From Ottelia alismoides (lineage: Eukaryota > Streptophyta > Magnoliopsida > Alismatales > Hydrocharitaceae), in NCBI GenBank assembly GCA_037367405.1, contig JAZKJV010002317.1, positions 744,001 through 808,000 on the forward strand: a stretch of DNA of 64,000 bases. Direction: 5' to 3'. The translations under genes and the position numbers were made by a program. The notes beneath the pieces are model-generated. The model had not been told where the DNA came from, made no database searches, and saw only the letters and a list, made by a program, of their open reading frames with translations. Shown here piece by piece: positions 55,991-64,000 of the stretch (position 1 is its first letter; every line of letters starts with the position of its first letter).

Positions 55991-57430
55991 AGATTTTCAT
56001 GGTCCTAACCATGCTAATAGGGGGATGAGCACCATTAGCGACTCGGACCGTCTTCACAATGGAATAACGTTGGTAGGAGGTCAACAATCTTCGTTCTCCA
56101 GTCGGACGAGTAGATGGATCATAGTCAACAATCCAAGCAAGTGCTATGGCTTGACAGAATTGGCTATGGTACTTGAGGCAGTAGCCAAATGTGCTGTAGA
56201 AGTATTGTCACTCGAGGAGGCATTTGGAGTTGTGAAGCAATTGCATCAATCGATAGTAATTAATAGCAGTGAGTTGGGCTGTCTGGTCAGTCTGGTCTTG
56301 ATCAAAAGAGGACTCTCTCGTTGCTGTATCATAGCTTGCAGACACAACATGCGCCCAAGGATAGCCATATTCAGTCATGGCCTCAAATTTCTGCGAAATT
56401 CAGTTGAATTTCTGTCGAATATCGATATCCTGTCGAAATCGAAATTCGACCGAAATGGCTGAAATGATCGAAATATGGGGGTCCTAGTACAAAAAAATGA
56501 CCGAAATGATCGAAATTTCGGTCGAATTTCCACCGAAATTCTATTTCGGTCAGTCACCGAAATGGTGATCGAAATTGACATTTAGGGCCTTGTATTCAAC
56601 CCATCATAGCTTAGAGGGATGATTCCTTTGCTGGCAATGAATGCATGTAGGATAAACGACGCCACAACCACGACCCTGGCTGGAATCTCATCCACAACCT
56701 TGGCCAAAGTCACGCCTACATCCACGACCAGAGTTGCGGCGAAATCCACTGTGGAAGTTGTGTCGACTGCCTCGTCTCAAAGAGGTTAAGAAGGCAGAGT
56801 TCTTTGCACGACGCAGAGAGGAAGCTTGGCCAATAGATATCTCAATCTCTTGAAGACGTCTAAAGATAACCTTGAGGGACGACAATATGTCTGATTTTAG
56901 GAATTGATCCTTTACATTCTGATAGCGATGATGTAATCCGACAAGGAATCTTTAGACATGCCATTTTGATCTTTAATATCAACAGTTTAGGACAATAGGC
57001 ATGCTAAAAAAAGCAAGCATGTCATTGAGCCCATAGAGAATGCGATAGTATTTTACAAGAGCGGATTCTCTTTGGGATGTGTGGACCCTATCCATGTATA
57101 GATATCAACAAGTTGGGATTTCATAGTCTGTTGCGAGTATGTCTATACTTGCTCGTGACTCGTCCCACATTTCTTTTGCAGTTTTCTTGGAGAAGAGGTT
57201 CGTTGCAATATATGACTCCACACTATTTGTCTTTCATGTCATGACCTAGTAATTGTCTTTGAGTCAAGACTTATAGTCCTTGTCGGTTTCCTTCGGAGGA
57301 TCCGTTGTAAGGATAGAAATCTTTCTTTGATCGCTAACAAACACATTGAATGCGCAAGACCAAAAGATGCAGTTGTCAGCACCCTTGAGTTTGATGGTGG
57401 TCCCTTATACCATCATAGAAGATGTACTAT
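55991..57430 (-). pseudogene. Copia E gag and protease, split by a MITE
   Basis: Protease text is near 56110-56150 but the DSGA box is not clearly readable. The zinc knuckle CIHCQQRNHPSKL*W lies at about 56610-56655: the last Cys codon has become a stop. Upstream are an Arg/Gly-rich segment (RRNSGRGCRRDFGQGCG, 56885-56688) and a decayed UBN2 gag to about 57430. The MITE at 56376-56592 separates gag from protease. Confidence 0.75.
56376..56592. mobile_element. MITE, CAAGGCCCTAAAT family, copy 3 (reverse)
   Basis: CATGGCCTCAAATTTC to GACATTTAGGGCCTTG, 217 bp. Flanks TATTCAGT and TATTCAAC match at 6 of 8. Same orientation as copy 2. Confidence 0.9.
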
Positions 57431-58034
57431 ATCAGGACTTGGCTTCATTATGGTTGTATGGCATGTCGATCAGAAATCAAGGAGGTGTAGACTCCTTCAG
57501 TAGAAATTGAGGAGGGCCAGACGCCTTGATATGAGGAAAAGATCTATCTCTCATACAACATTGAGTGGAGGGCTAGAAACCTTCAGCAGAAGGCCTTACG
57601 TGGCCTAGCGTGGTCTGGCCAATACGGCCTGGCAGCATCGTTGCCTAACACAACATGGTGTGTGGCGTTGCTGTCTAGCGGGAGGTTAGGAGGGTCTCGA
57701 GGGGAGTCGTGACATAGCAACGCCCGAAGAAGGCAACAATGTGTCCTTGTAGGAAGCTAAGAGTTCTAGCAGTGGGATGCTGCTCGAGGGAGGTGGCAGC
57801 GATTGCCCCCCAATACCGTATGGTGTTGGTGCCACACTGTGAAGGGTGCCACGCTGTGGAGGAGGTGACGACGTTGACTGTCCAACGACTTGACAACACG
57901 TCGTGGATGCCACTTGAAGGAATCGTTTGTGTTGGCTTGGCGTACAACACCGTGCAATGGCCTGGTGGCAAGGCTAGAGGTGGCGGAGGGTAGGTGGATA
58001 TAAGCCTCGGTCTAGGATTGTTGCTCTGATATCA
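57431..58034 (-). other. Copia E leader and primer site
   Basis: GC-rich non-coding leader (57600-57990). Short ORFs on both strands are not supported. Primer site, minus sense TGATATCAGAGCA, at 58022-58034. Confidence 0.75.
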
Positions 58035-58157
58035 TGTGGAGAAAACATCAGAGAATGAATTGCTTGTCTTATTCACGTGGTCTAGGATTTCTCATATAGC
58101 ATGAAACCCTAGAAAGCTACAAGGAGAAATTACATAAAAGCCCCGAAGCTTCTAACA
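58035..58157 (-). repeat. Copia E 5' LTR (123 bp)
   Basis: TGTGGAGAAAACATCAG to GCTTCTAACA. Related to the copia D LTR (CTAACA end, TAGGGTTTCATG-like text) but shorter. Confidence 0.8.
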
Positions 58158-58436
58158 TGTTTTATTTTTGCTATTATTTTAAATAGTTTTTATCCATATA
58201 TTCTTATTTAATTATATGGGTTTTTCATTCACAATATTAACATTAAAAATTAAAATAAAAATTTCAATCAAATATTATGCATCTTACCCATAATTTATTT
58301 AAAAATCTGGAAAATAATATCGAAAATTATCTTCAATGCTAGTTGGTTAACTGACTTGTCCCACAATCTAGTCAGTGTTGTGTCTTGTTAACTATTTGAC
58401 AAATATAATTATTCTATTTAATTGTCCTTGAACTAC

Positions 58437-58535
58437 TAATGTAAGCTCGAGAATGACCCAAGATAGATCTAAATCGAGGCAAGGAATCCATGTAGCTAAC
58501 CCTACTTAATGTGGGAAGCAACTTTGTTGTTGTTG
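58437..58535 (+). mobile_element. Short retroposon tail (RTE LINE or SINE 3' end)
   Basis: About 99 bp ending TTTGTTGTTGTTG, preceded by ATCCATGTAGCTAACCCTAC, the 3'-end text shared by plant RTE LINEs and Au-type SINEs. Flanked by a 17-bp imperfect duplication (AATTGTCCTTGAACTAC at 58420-58436, AATCGTCCTTAAACTGC at 58536-58552; 14 of 17 match). It is a 5'-truncated insertion, and too short to decide between LINE and SINE. Confidence 0.7.
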
Positions 58536-58552
58536 AATCGTCCTTAAACTGC

Positions 58553-58911
58553 ATAGCCCATCTTAATAAGTTGCTTCAAGTTTGAGATTTGTATGATAGG
58601 TAACCTTTGGTTAGCTCAAGGTGTGACAGATTTATTTCCCTGAAGCCTTGGGTATCTTCCTGTATACTCAATAGGTAGAACCGTAGAATTCATTGTGTCA
58701 CCGACCATCTCTAAAAACCAGCATGTTTTCACACCCTAGCTTCGATAAATGTATACATGTGTTCACACTCTAGTTTTACAACATCTTTTCATAAAACCAG
58801 GAATATGTTTTCTTTGATTAAGGATCATCCATCGTTAGATATGACAAATCTCAATACCTAACACATTTCTGATGTTTAATGTCCTTTCAAGTCATTTCGC
58901 TTGCATGATTC
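58553..58911. other. Spacer, nothing recognised
   Basis: About 360 bp of AT-rich sequence between the retroposon tail and LINE 2. No coding frame or repeat termini seen. Confidence 0.5.
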
Positions 58912-59032
58912 TTTTTTTTGAAAGAAAACGGGCCATCGTCATATAAGTGTGTGTGACTAAAAACTTCACCATTTAATCACCAAAAAATGTATAGGCCTGT
59001 AAAGAAATTTCAAAATTACAAGCTCCAACTTT

Positions 59033-59500
59033 CTACCAGTGCCTTAGCATGCGCCATAACATTTTCACCATAGAAACAGACTTGTCAAAATACCACCTCG
59101 CTTCTGGCAAAAGGGTCCAATTCATTGCTATGCAGCTCGACGTCTCCTTGGACCATGCCAATCCACACTTATGTATTCCCAGAAGCTCGGAGCACCATCT
59201 GTAGATACCAGGGGATTCCCAAATAAATCCCAAGTCTCAAGGGAGTTCCTACACTTGAAGAAGAGGTGATCTACATTCTCGACATCCCCTTGACAACGAC
59301 AATAAGGGGGATCAGCTTCCTGAATGAACCGAGTAAATCTGTCGCCAGTTAACAATCTCCCCCTCCTAAACGACCACATAAAGACCTTTACATGTGCGGG
59401 AATTTTCCACCTCCATATCCTTTTATAGTCAGCCACACATCTCCCTGGGTAAAAAGTCATCGGACCCTTCAAAGCCCTGTAAGCCTTCTCCATAGGGAAG
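59033..59500 (-). pseudogene. LINE 2 zf-RVT domain
   Basis: The zinc-binding domain at the ORF2 C-terminus: WKIPAHVKVFMWSFRRGRLL, RFTRFIQEADPPYCRCQGDV and VDHLFFKCRNSLETWDLF, with the C-x-C and H...C spacing of the plant zf-RVT family (59493-59128). The part to the left, to about 59033, continues in another frame. Its role in retrotransposition is not well defined. The plus-strand 211-codon ORF at 59705-60340 lies opposite the region between RT and this domain and is a shadow. Confidence 0.85.
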
Positions 59501-60399
59501 GTCCCATCACACTAACTCCAACAATTCTGCTCCTCCGTTGGCCCATCAATGCTTTTTAAGTTCTGTAGCGTCACCAAAAGCTCGATCATTCGCTGATTCA
59601 AAAGCTTAGATCTGAAATGAGGGAAAAAAGCCCGTCCCAGACATCTGCCACAGAATAATTCGAATCAATTGCCAACGACATAAGCTGCAGGAATCTCAAT
59701 CCAAGTGCCCCGCTCTTACTCCTGTCGTCAACCCAGACCTGAAACCAATACCATCTCCAACTACCGATATCAAGAAAGTGTGAACATCCTGCACCATGTC
59801 ACAAATCCCCCTCAAAAAACACAAAGGGGCAGTTCCAAGTTACCTGGGACCTGGGCAAAGAAGAACATGAATAAATTTTCTGTATCAGAGCGCACCAAAC
59901 TGTCACATTCCCCTCAAATACCTGTTATCCTCTCGCTGAGTAGGGATTTATTCATTTCCTCCAAGTTGCGTACTCCAAGGCCGTCATCATCCTTCGAACA
60001 AGATACCGTCCCCAACCTACCAAAGGCAACCCATTCGAACACTTGGAAGATGACGAGAAAACCATTTCATGATGCTCTTGTGCTTCTTTCTCACCCCACT
60101 AGGAGTCTAGATGACATGAAGAAAATATGTATCAGAGAGAGAACTGGTTTCAACATCACCAACCTGCCACCACGAGATAAACAAACAAACTTCCGCCTCG
60201 CTAATCTCTACTCCTTTTTGATCATCAATAACCAATTAGCCTGGCGCATCCTCCTAACAACCAAAAGCACACCAAGGTACCTCAATAGTAGATTCCTACG
60301 CATGGATCTCAACCGCCCTACACATAAACCGACCTCCTAGTCCAAGCCGAAGGGTACAACTTCGACTTATACCTGTTAAGTCTCAAACTTGAATCCACA

Positions 60400-61505
60400 C
60401 TAAAGATCTAAAGGACCACTGATAAACCTCTGTAACTCTCTGCAGCTTTTTCGGTAAACAGGATGGTGGCAACTGCATATTGAAGAATGGATCATGAAAT
60501 CTCCTCCCTATTGTAACATTCGCAAAATCCTCCAGGCACCTCATGATTAACCATATCTGACAAAGCATCTGCTACAAGAATGAACAATAAGGGAGCCAGA
60601 GAGAAACCTTGGCGCATACCCACTGTGGCTAGAAATATCTCCCCCTCAGCTGCCCATTCACAAGGATAATACATAATGCAGTTGTGAAACACCTCTTCAT
60701 CCGCACAGTCCACTATCCGGAAAGCCTCTTCTAAACAGAGATGCCCATAAGAAGTGCCAGTCAAGACTATCATATGTTTTTGAAAATTCGACCTTCCACA
60801 TAACCCCCATAGATTTCCTGCTCAAGTTTACCACGATCTTAAAATCCATTATCATACCATACATGAGCTGTCTGCCAAGCAAGAAAGCACTCTGAATCGA
60901 AGAAATGATTGCGCTTAGAATCCCCTTTAAATGGCTAGCCAACAATTTGGTCGTAATTAAGTAGACTACACTAAGAGAGAGCAATAGGGTGGTAATCCTC
61001 TAGCCTAGTTGCCACATCCTTCTTAAGCAAAAAAAATCAATGATCGATTGAGACGATCGATATCAGAGATACCCTCAACAAACTGAGAAATCAAACCCAT
61101 CTCCTCCTCAGTGATCAAATTCCAGAATTTTCTGAAGAAGAAAACATGGAAACCATCCGTCTTGAGGTAATCGTCCAGATTCTGTGCAAAAACAACCCCA
61201 TGAACCTCCAACAACTCAAAAGGCCTCGTCAACACCTCCGCATCTGGGTCACCAATGTGCCCCTTCCCCAGGCCTAGCCACTTGGAACCACAATGTGTCA
61301 CACACCTGCTCATGTTCTTGAAGCACCCTGTTACCGTGCTCACAATCTCCGCACTACTAATATCTTTACCCCCAACTTCGATTAGTGAATCTGATTTCTC
61401 TTTCTTCAACCGTATGCCACAACATGGGATAATCTGGTGTTTGCGTCTCCCTCCTTCAGCCACTTCTGACTCTACCTCTGCCTCCATTCCAACTCCCTCT
61501 TCCAA
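60400..61505 (-). pseudogene. LINE 2 reverse transcriptase
   Basis: VFFFRKFWNLITEEEMGLIS and IDRLNRSLIFFA at 61505-61023, then ISSIQSAFLLGRQLMYG and motif A VEFSKTYDSLDWHFLW (60984-60697), motif B GMRQGFSLAPLLFILVADAL (60773-60492). Motif C reads SILQYAVATILFT near 60480, so YADD has become YAVA and both catalytic Asp residues are lost. At least three frameshifts are present. Confidence 0.88.
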
Positions 61506-61621
61506 TCCTCATCCTCGAGAATCTTCTGCACCACCCCCCACTCTCTAACTTCTCATCCAGTTCCCTACAATCCTCCAATAAGTCCAATCTTACCATTTCT
61601 TCCACATGATATGCCTATGTG

Positions 61622-62086
61622 TAGGGCTGATTATTGAGCCCAATGAGTCGAGCCATGCCCTGGCTCGGGTTCGAGCTCGGGCTCGTTCGAGCCCAACTGA
61701 GATGGATAAGGCTCGGGCTCGGTGAGCGCGAGCCTCTTATTGAGCCAGCTTGGGCTCGATAAGGATCAAGCTGAGTTAAGGCAAGTATGCATGCAGACTG
61801 GACACACCCTATGCTTATATAAACTCCCCGCTCCCTTCGAGTTCAACTTTATGGCTTTACCCGATGTAGGACTAAAGTAAAGCCCCTTATTGAGCCGAGC
61901 TCTTGTCGAGCTCCTTATGGAGTTATCAAGCCCAACCGCTTATCGAGCTGAGCCGTGCTCGGCACATTATACTTTCGAGTCCAAAATAATGACTCGATCA
62001 ATAGCTTAATGGGATAGACTCACAGTCCCTTATCGAATCAAGACTTGGCGTGTCTCATTGAGCCGTGAGTCAATAGTCAGCCCTAT
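61622..62086. mobile_element. hAT MITE with TAGGGCTG ends (465 bp)
   Basis: Starts TAGGGCTGATTATTGAGCC and ends GAGTCAATAGTCAGCCCTA, an imperfect inverted repeat of about 19 bp. Flanks CCTATGTG and TCTATGTG (61614-61621, 62087-62094) match at 7 of 8. Inside are many GAGCTCGGGCTCG-type short inverted words. No coding capacity. Confidence 0.88.
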
Positions 62087-62094
62087 CTATGTGA

Positions 62095-62882
62095 TAGGTA
62101 GGCCAAATGACATTCAGCGCTTTATGCAGTTTACATTGCATGTTCGCATGCATAAATTACCTTCAATATAGAGTTTGATATATTACATTGATTTAATTTT
62201 TTATTAGTTTTTCATAGCTTGTATTAAGGAGAATATTACTTACATGCAAGTCATATTTACATGATTTTATTATCGAAATTTATGTTAAATTGACAAATTC
62301 ACCTTAAATTTTATTTTTAATTCTTGGAAAATTATTTTTTTCAAAAAAGTAGGTAATTAATAATAAATTACTACTAGTTTTAAATTTACAAAATATAAGT
62401 TGCACAAAACTACATTTTTTCCTTGCTACATTTTTTGTTGCTACTATTTTAGAACTCTTGCAATCGTAACTTGGCCTTTTTTCTTCACACCACATGTACA
62501 TTACATTCTATAGTTACTTTTTTATATACTATAAATTTTAAATATAGTAAATACTCTAAAATCAAATAAATGCACCATGTTGGAAGGAACACTTACATTG
62601 CTACAATTTGTTTTTATTTAAAAACAACAAAAATGCTGTAGTTTTGTTAAATATAAAGTTTTTTTAATTCTCTAAATTTTTAGTTTTACAGTTTTTTAAA
62701 CTAGCTTTATTTCACGATATCAATACTTTATTATATAGATTGTAGATATATTGGTTTGGGATTTGTTCTGTCATTTTTTGGTACGTACATGTCGGTGACT
62801 AGCACTATCACTTACTAACATTTTTATAAATAGAGATTATTCTAAGCTTTACATGAAAGCATGTAACTCCACTTTTATTACA
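62095..62882. other. AT-rich spacer, no gene
   Basis: About 790 bp, very AT-rich from 62170 on. A 65-codon minus-strand frame (62501-62304) has no recognisable family. No repeat termini seen. Confidence 0.55.
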
Positions 62883-63145
62883 TGTGAAAATTCAACGGGG
62901 GTGGCAATAACCAGAGAAATAAATATGAACACTCATGGTGTTGCGTAAATTCCTACTCCTTAAGGAGCGAGACGAAACCACGGGAGAATGCCTCAAAGTG
63001 GTAGATATTTATAGAGGTGTAGGGATCTTTTTATAGCCCCACGGATACACCAACATTCCATAAATAAATGATATGAGACTAAACATGAGGGTGTAGTAAT
63101 TAGATCCTAGATGGATCCAATTACCCACTAAGACATTCTTTAGCA
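62883..63145 (-). repeat. Copia-like element F, 3' LTR (263 bp)
   Basis: TGTGAAAATTCAACGGGG to TTCTTTAGCA, followed directly by CTCCTCCTTGAGTTGGAG, the minus-sense polypurine tract seen in the other copia elements here. Minus-sense CTATAAATATC near 63010 is the possible TATA box. The partner LTR is outside the window, so the boundary is inferred. Confidence 0.65.
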
Positions 63146-64000
63146 CTCCTCCTTGAGTTGGAGTATGCAATGCTTAACTTGGACGTGCAAAAAGAAGGCA
63201 CTCACTCACACATTGAATACATGACACTACAGACAATATCGACTCAATGCATATACTCTGTTGGTTGCCGTTGAGGACATTGCTTCTCATATCATGCTGG
63301 TGATGGGGAATTGGAGGGATGGAATGTGAATGCTGATCTCAAAACAAATCTAGATTGGTTGCCTCGCGTGCTCTGTATCTGTGTTAATCAGAGTTACTGG
63401 TACTGGAATGAGTCTCCTTCTTGGAATGCTCTAACCCGAAACATGTGGAAAAATTCTCCATCTATCTGAAGGGTCAAATAAATAAAGACGTGGGAATATC
63501 CATATGTAGATATGAGAAATAGGTTGTTCTCATAGTAATCGTAGAAGGAACTCGTACTGGAGTTCATGGTCACTGAAGAAAGTTGTGAGAATATCCATAT
63601 GTAGATGTTTGTTCTCTCATAGGAACCTCAGAAAGATCTCATATTAGAGTTAACAGCCGTTGGAGGATGGAACTTGCACTGATTCCAACGAGTCTCTCTA
63701 GAGAACTCTGAGAAGACGGACCACTCTAATGTAGAGTGCCTCAAACAATGGTAGGATTGAAACCTCTAAATAACCAAGGCGGGCTTTCTAAAAAAAATAA
63801 CCAAGGTGAGAGAACAAATGAAAAGAGGAAAAAACATGCCCTTTTTTCTTCTTCCTTTTTTTTAACTACCACCTTTTTTAATCATTACTTTTCTCCCCTT
63901 TTTACTCATCATCTCCCCCTTTTCTCTTTTTTTTCTATCTCTATAGCTATGGCCCATTTTTTTACAACAGTGGCCTTGTTGGGATTGAAATAAGAATAAC
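63146..64000 (-). mobile_element. Start of element F interior, no coding seen
   Basis: The region inward from the LTR would normally encode RNase H, but no copia motif is readable in either strand up to the window edge. It includes a degenerate direct repeat of about 95 bp (63494 and 63589, each starting GAATATCCATATGTAGAT). A pyrimidine-rich stretch lies at 63830-63940. It may be a non-autonomous or rearranged element. Confidence 0.4.
63494..63690 (+). repeat. Two-copy degenerate repeat, period about 95 bp
   Basis: Both units begin GAATATCCATATGTAGAT and share GTTCTC, then text of the type GAA-CTC-TA-T-GAGTT. Position is inside element F. Confidence 0.65.

Larger units (their letters stand above)
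53400..58157 (-). mobile_element. Copia element E, old, 3' truncated
   Basis: A minus-strand copia of the copia D family (shared blocks WHLQLGHPSAKALSMMF and SHVISxVAWAIALY-antisense text). The 5' LTR at 58035-58157 is present, but the RNase H end, polypurine tract and 3' LTR are missing to the left: homology to D starts at about 53405. Every domain is heavily frameshifted. A MITE sits at 56376-56592. The loss of the left end predates or accompanies the copia C insertion just to its left (53258). Confidence 0.82.
58912..61621 (-). mobile_element. Second L1-type LINE, 5' truncated
   Basis: Minus strand. A T8 run at 58912-58919 is the likely poly(A) tail. The order from the right is pre-RT, RT and zf-RVT. 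The WLKEGDANT text near 61470 corresponds to WLQDGDANT of the LINE at 1-5040, so the two are relatives, but ORF1 and endonuclease are missing. The 5' limit coincides with the MITE at 61622; no LINE sequence was recognised beyond it. Confidence 0.82.

Noticed and set aside
59705..60340. 211-codon plus-strand ORF
   Set aside because: It lies opposite the LINE 2 ORF2 and shows no family motif; the real signal is on the minus strand.

Overview
The window is plant nuclear DNA, from a repeat-dense, gene-poor part of an angiosperm genome. The evidence is the mix of Ty1/copia, Ty3/gypsy chromovirus, Athila/Tat-like, L1-type LINE and hAT-like elements, initiator-tRNA-Met-type primer sites, and a host gene fragment with plant-type spliced exons. 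The species cannot be named from sequence alone. There is no intact host gene, no tRNA or rRNA gene, and no prokaryotic feature.

Layout. 1-5040: decayed L1-type LINE on the minus strand, running off the left edge. 5041-6212: AT-rich sequence with no recognised feature. 6213-32160: copia element A (minus), split by four insertions: an 800-bp hAT-like element (6683-7482), a 12.1-kb non-autonomous Athila-like LTR retrotransposon (7511-19656, TSD ATATG), a 402-bp hAT MITE (23164-23565, exact 8-bp TSD) and a gypsy chromovirus (24011-31562, TSD ACGTA). The gypsy carries a small MITE in frame inside its own gag-pol. Without the insertions, copia A is about 5.0 kb. 32198-38823: copia B (minus), related to A, starting 37 bp after it and holding three hAT-like insertions. 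38824-40581: older sequence with three well-preserved exons of a plant aspartate aminotransferase gene. 40582-53258: copia C (plus), broken near its 3' end by an Athila-like solo LTR (44533-53089, minus). That LTR contains a MITE and a 5,068-bp copia D (46509-51576, minus; 243-bp LTRs; TSD AGGGA). About 53400-58157: copia E (minus), an older 3'-truncated relative of D with a MITE in it. 58437-58535: a retroposon 3' tail with a 17-bp TSD. 58912-61621: second L1-type LINE (minus, 5' truncated, dead RT). 61622-62086: hAT MITE. 62883 to the right edge: LTR and start of a further copia-like element F.

How the parts relate. LTR retrotransposons inserted into one another; then small non-autonomous hAT-like elements, mostly with CAAGG-type ends and 8-bp duplications, inserted into their coding regions. 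Nearly every coding region carries stops or frameshifts, so the proteins are described as pseudogenes. The freshest elements are the Athila-like element (nearly identical LTRs), the gypsy (two TGA stops plus a few frameshifts) and copia D (equal-length LTRs, exact TSD).

The most unusual observations are the MITE that adds 78 codons to the gypsy gag-pol frame without breaking it; three stem-loop modules, each ending in a G-run like a polypurine tract, inside the Athila-like element; that element's gag/protease-only content with very long LTRs; the aspartate aminotransferase exon block; and a 65-bp out-of-frame tandem duplication of the zinc knuckle in copia D.
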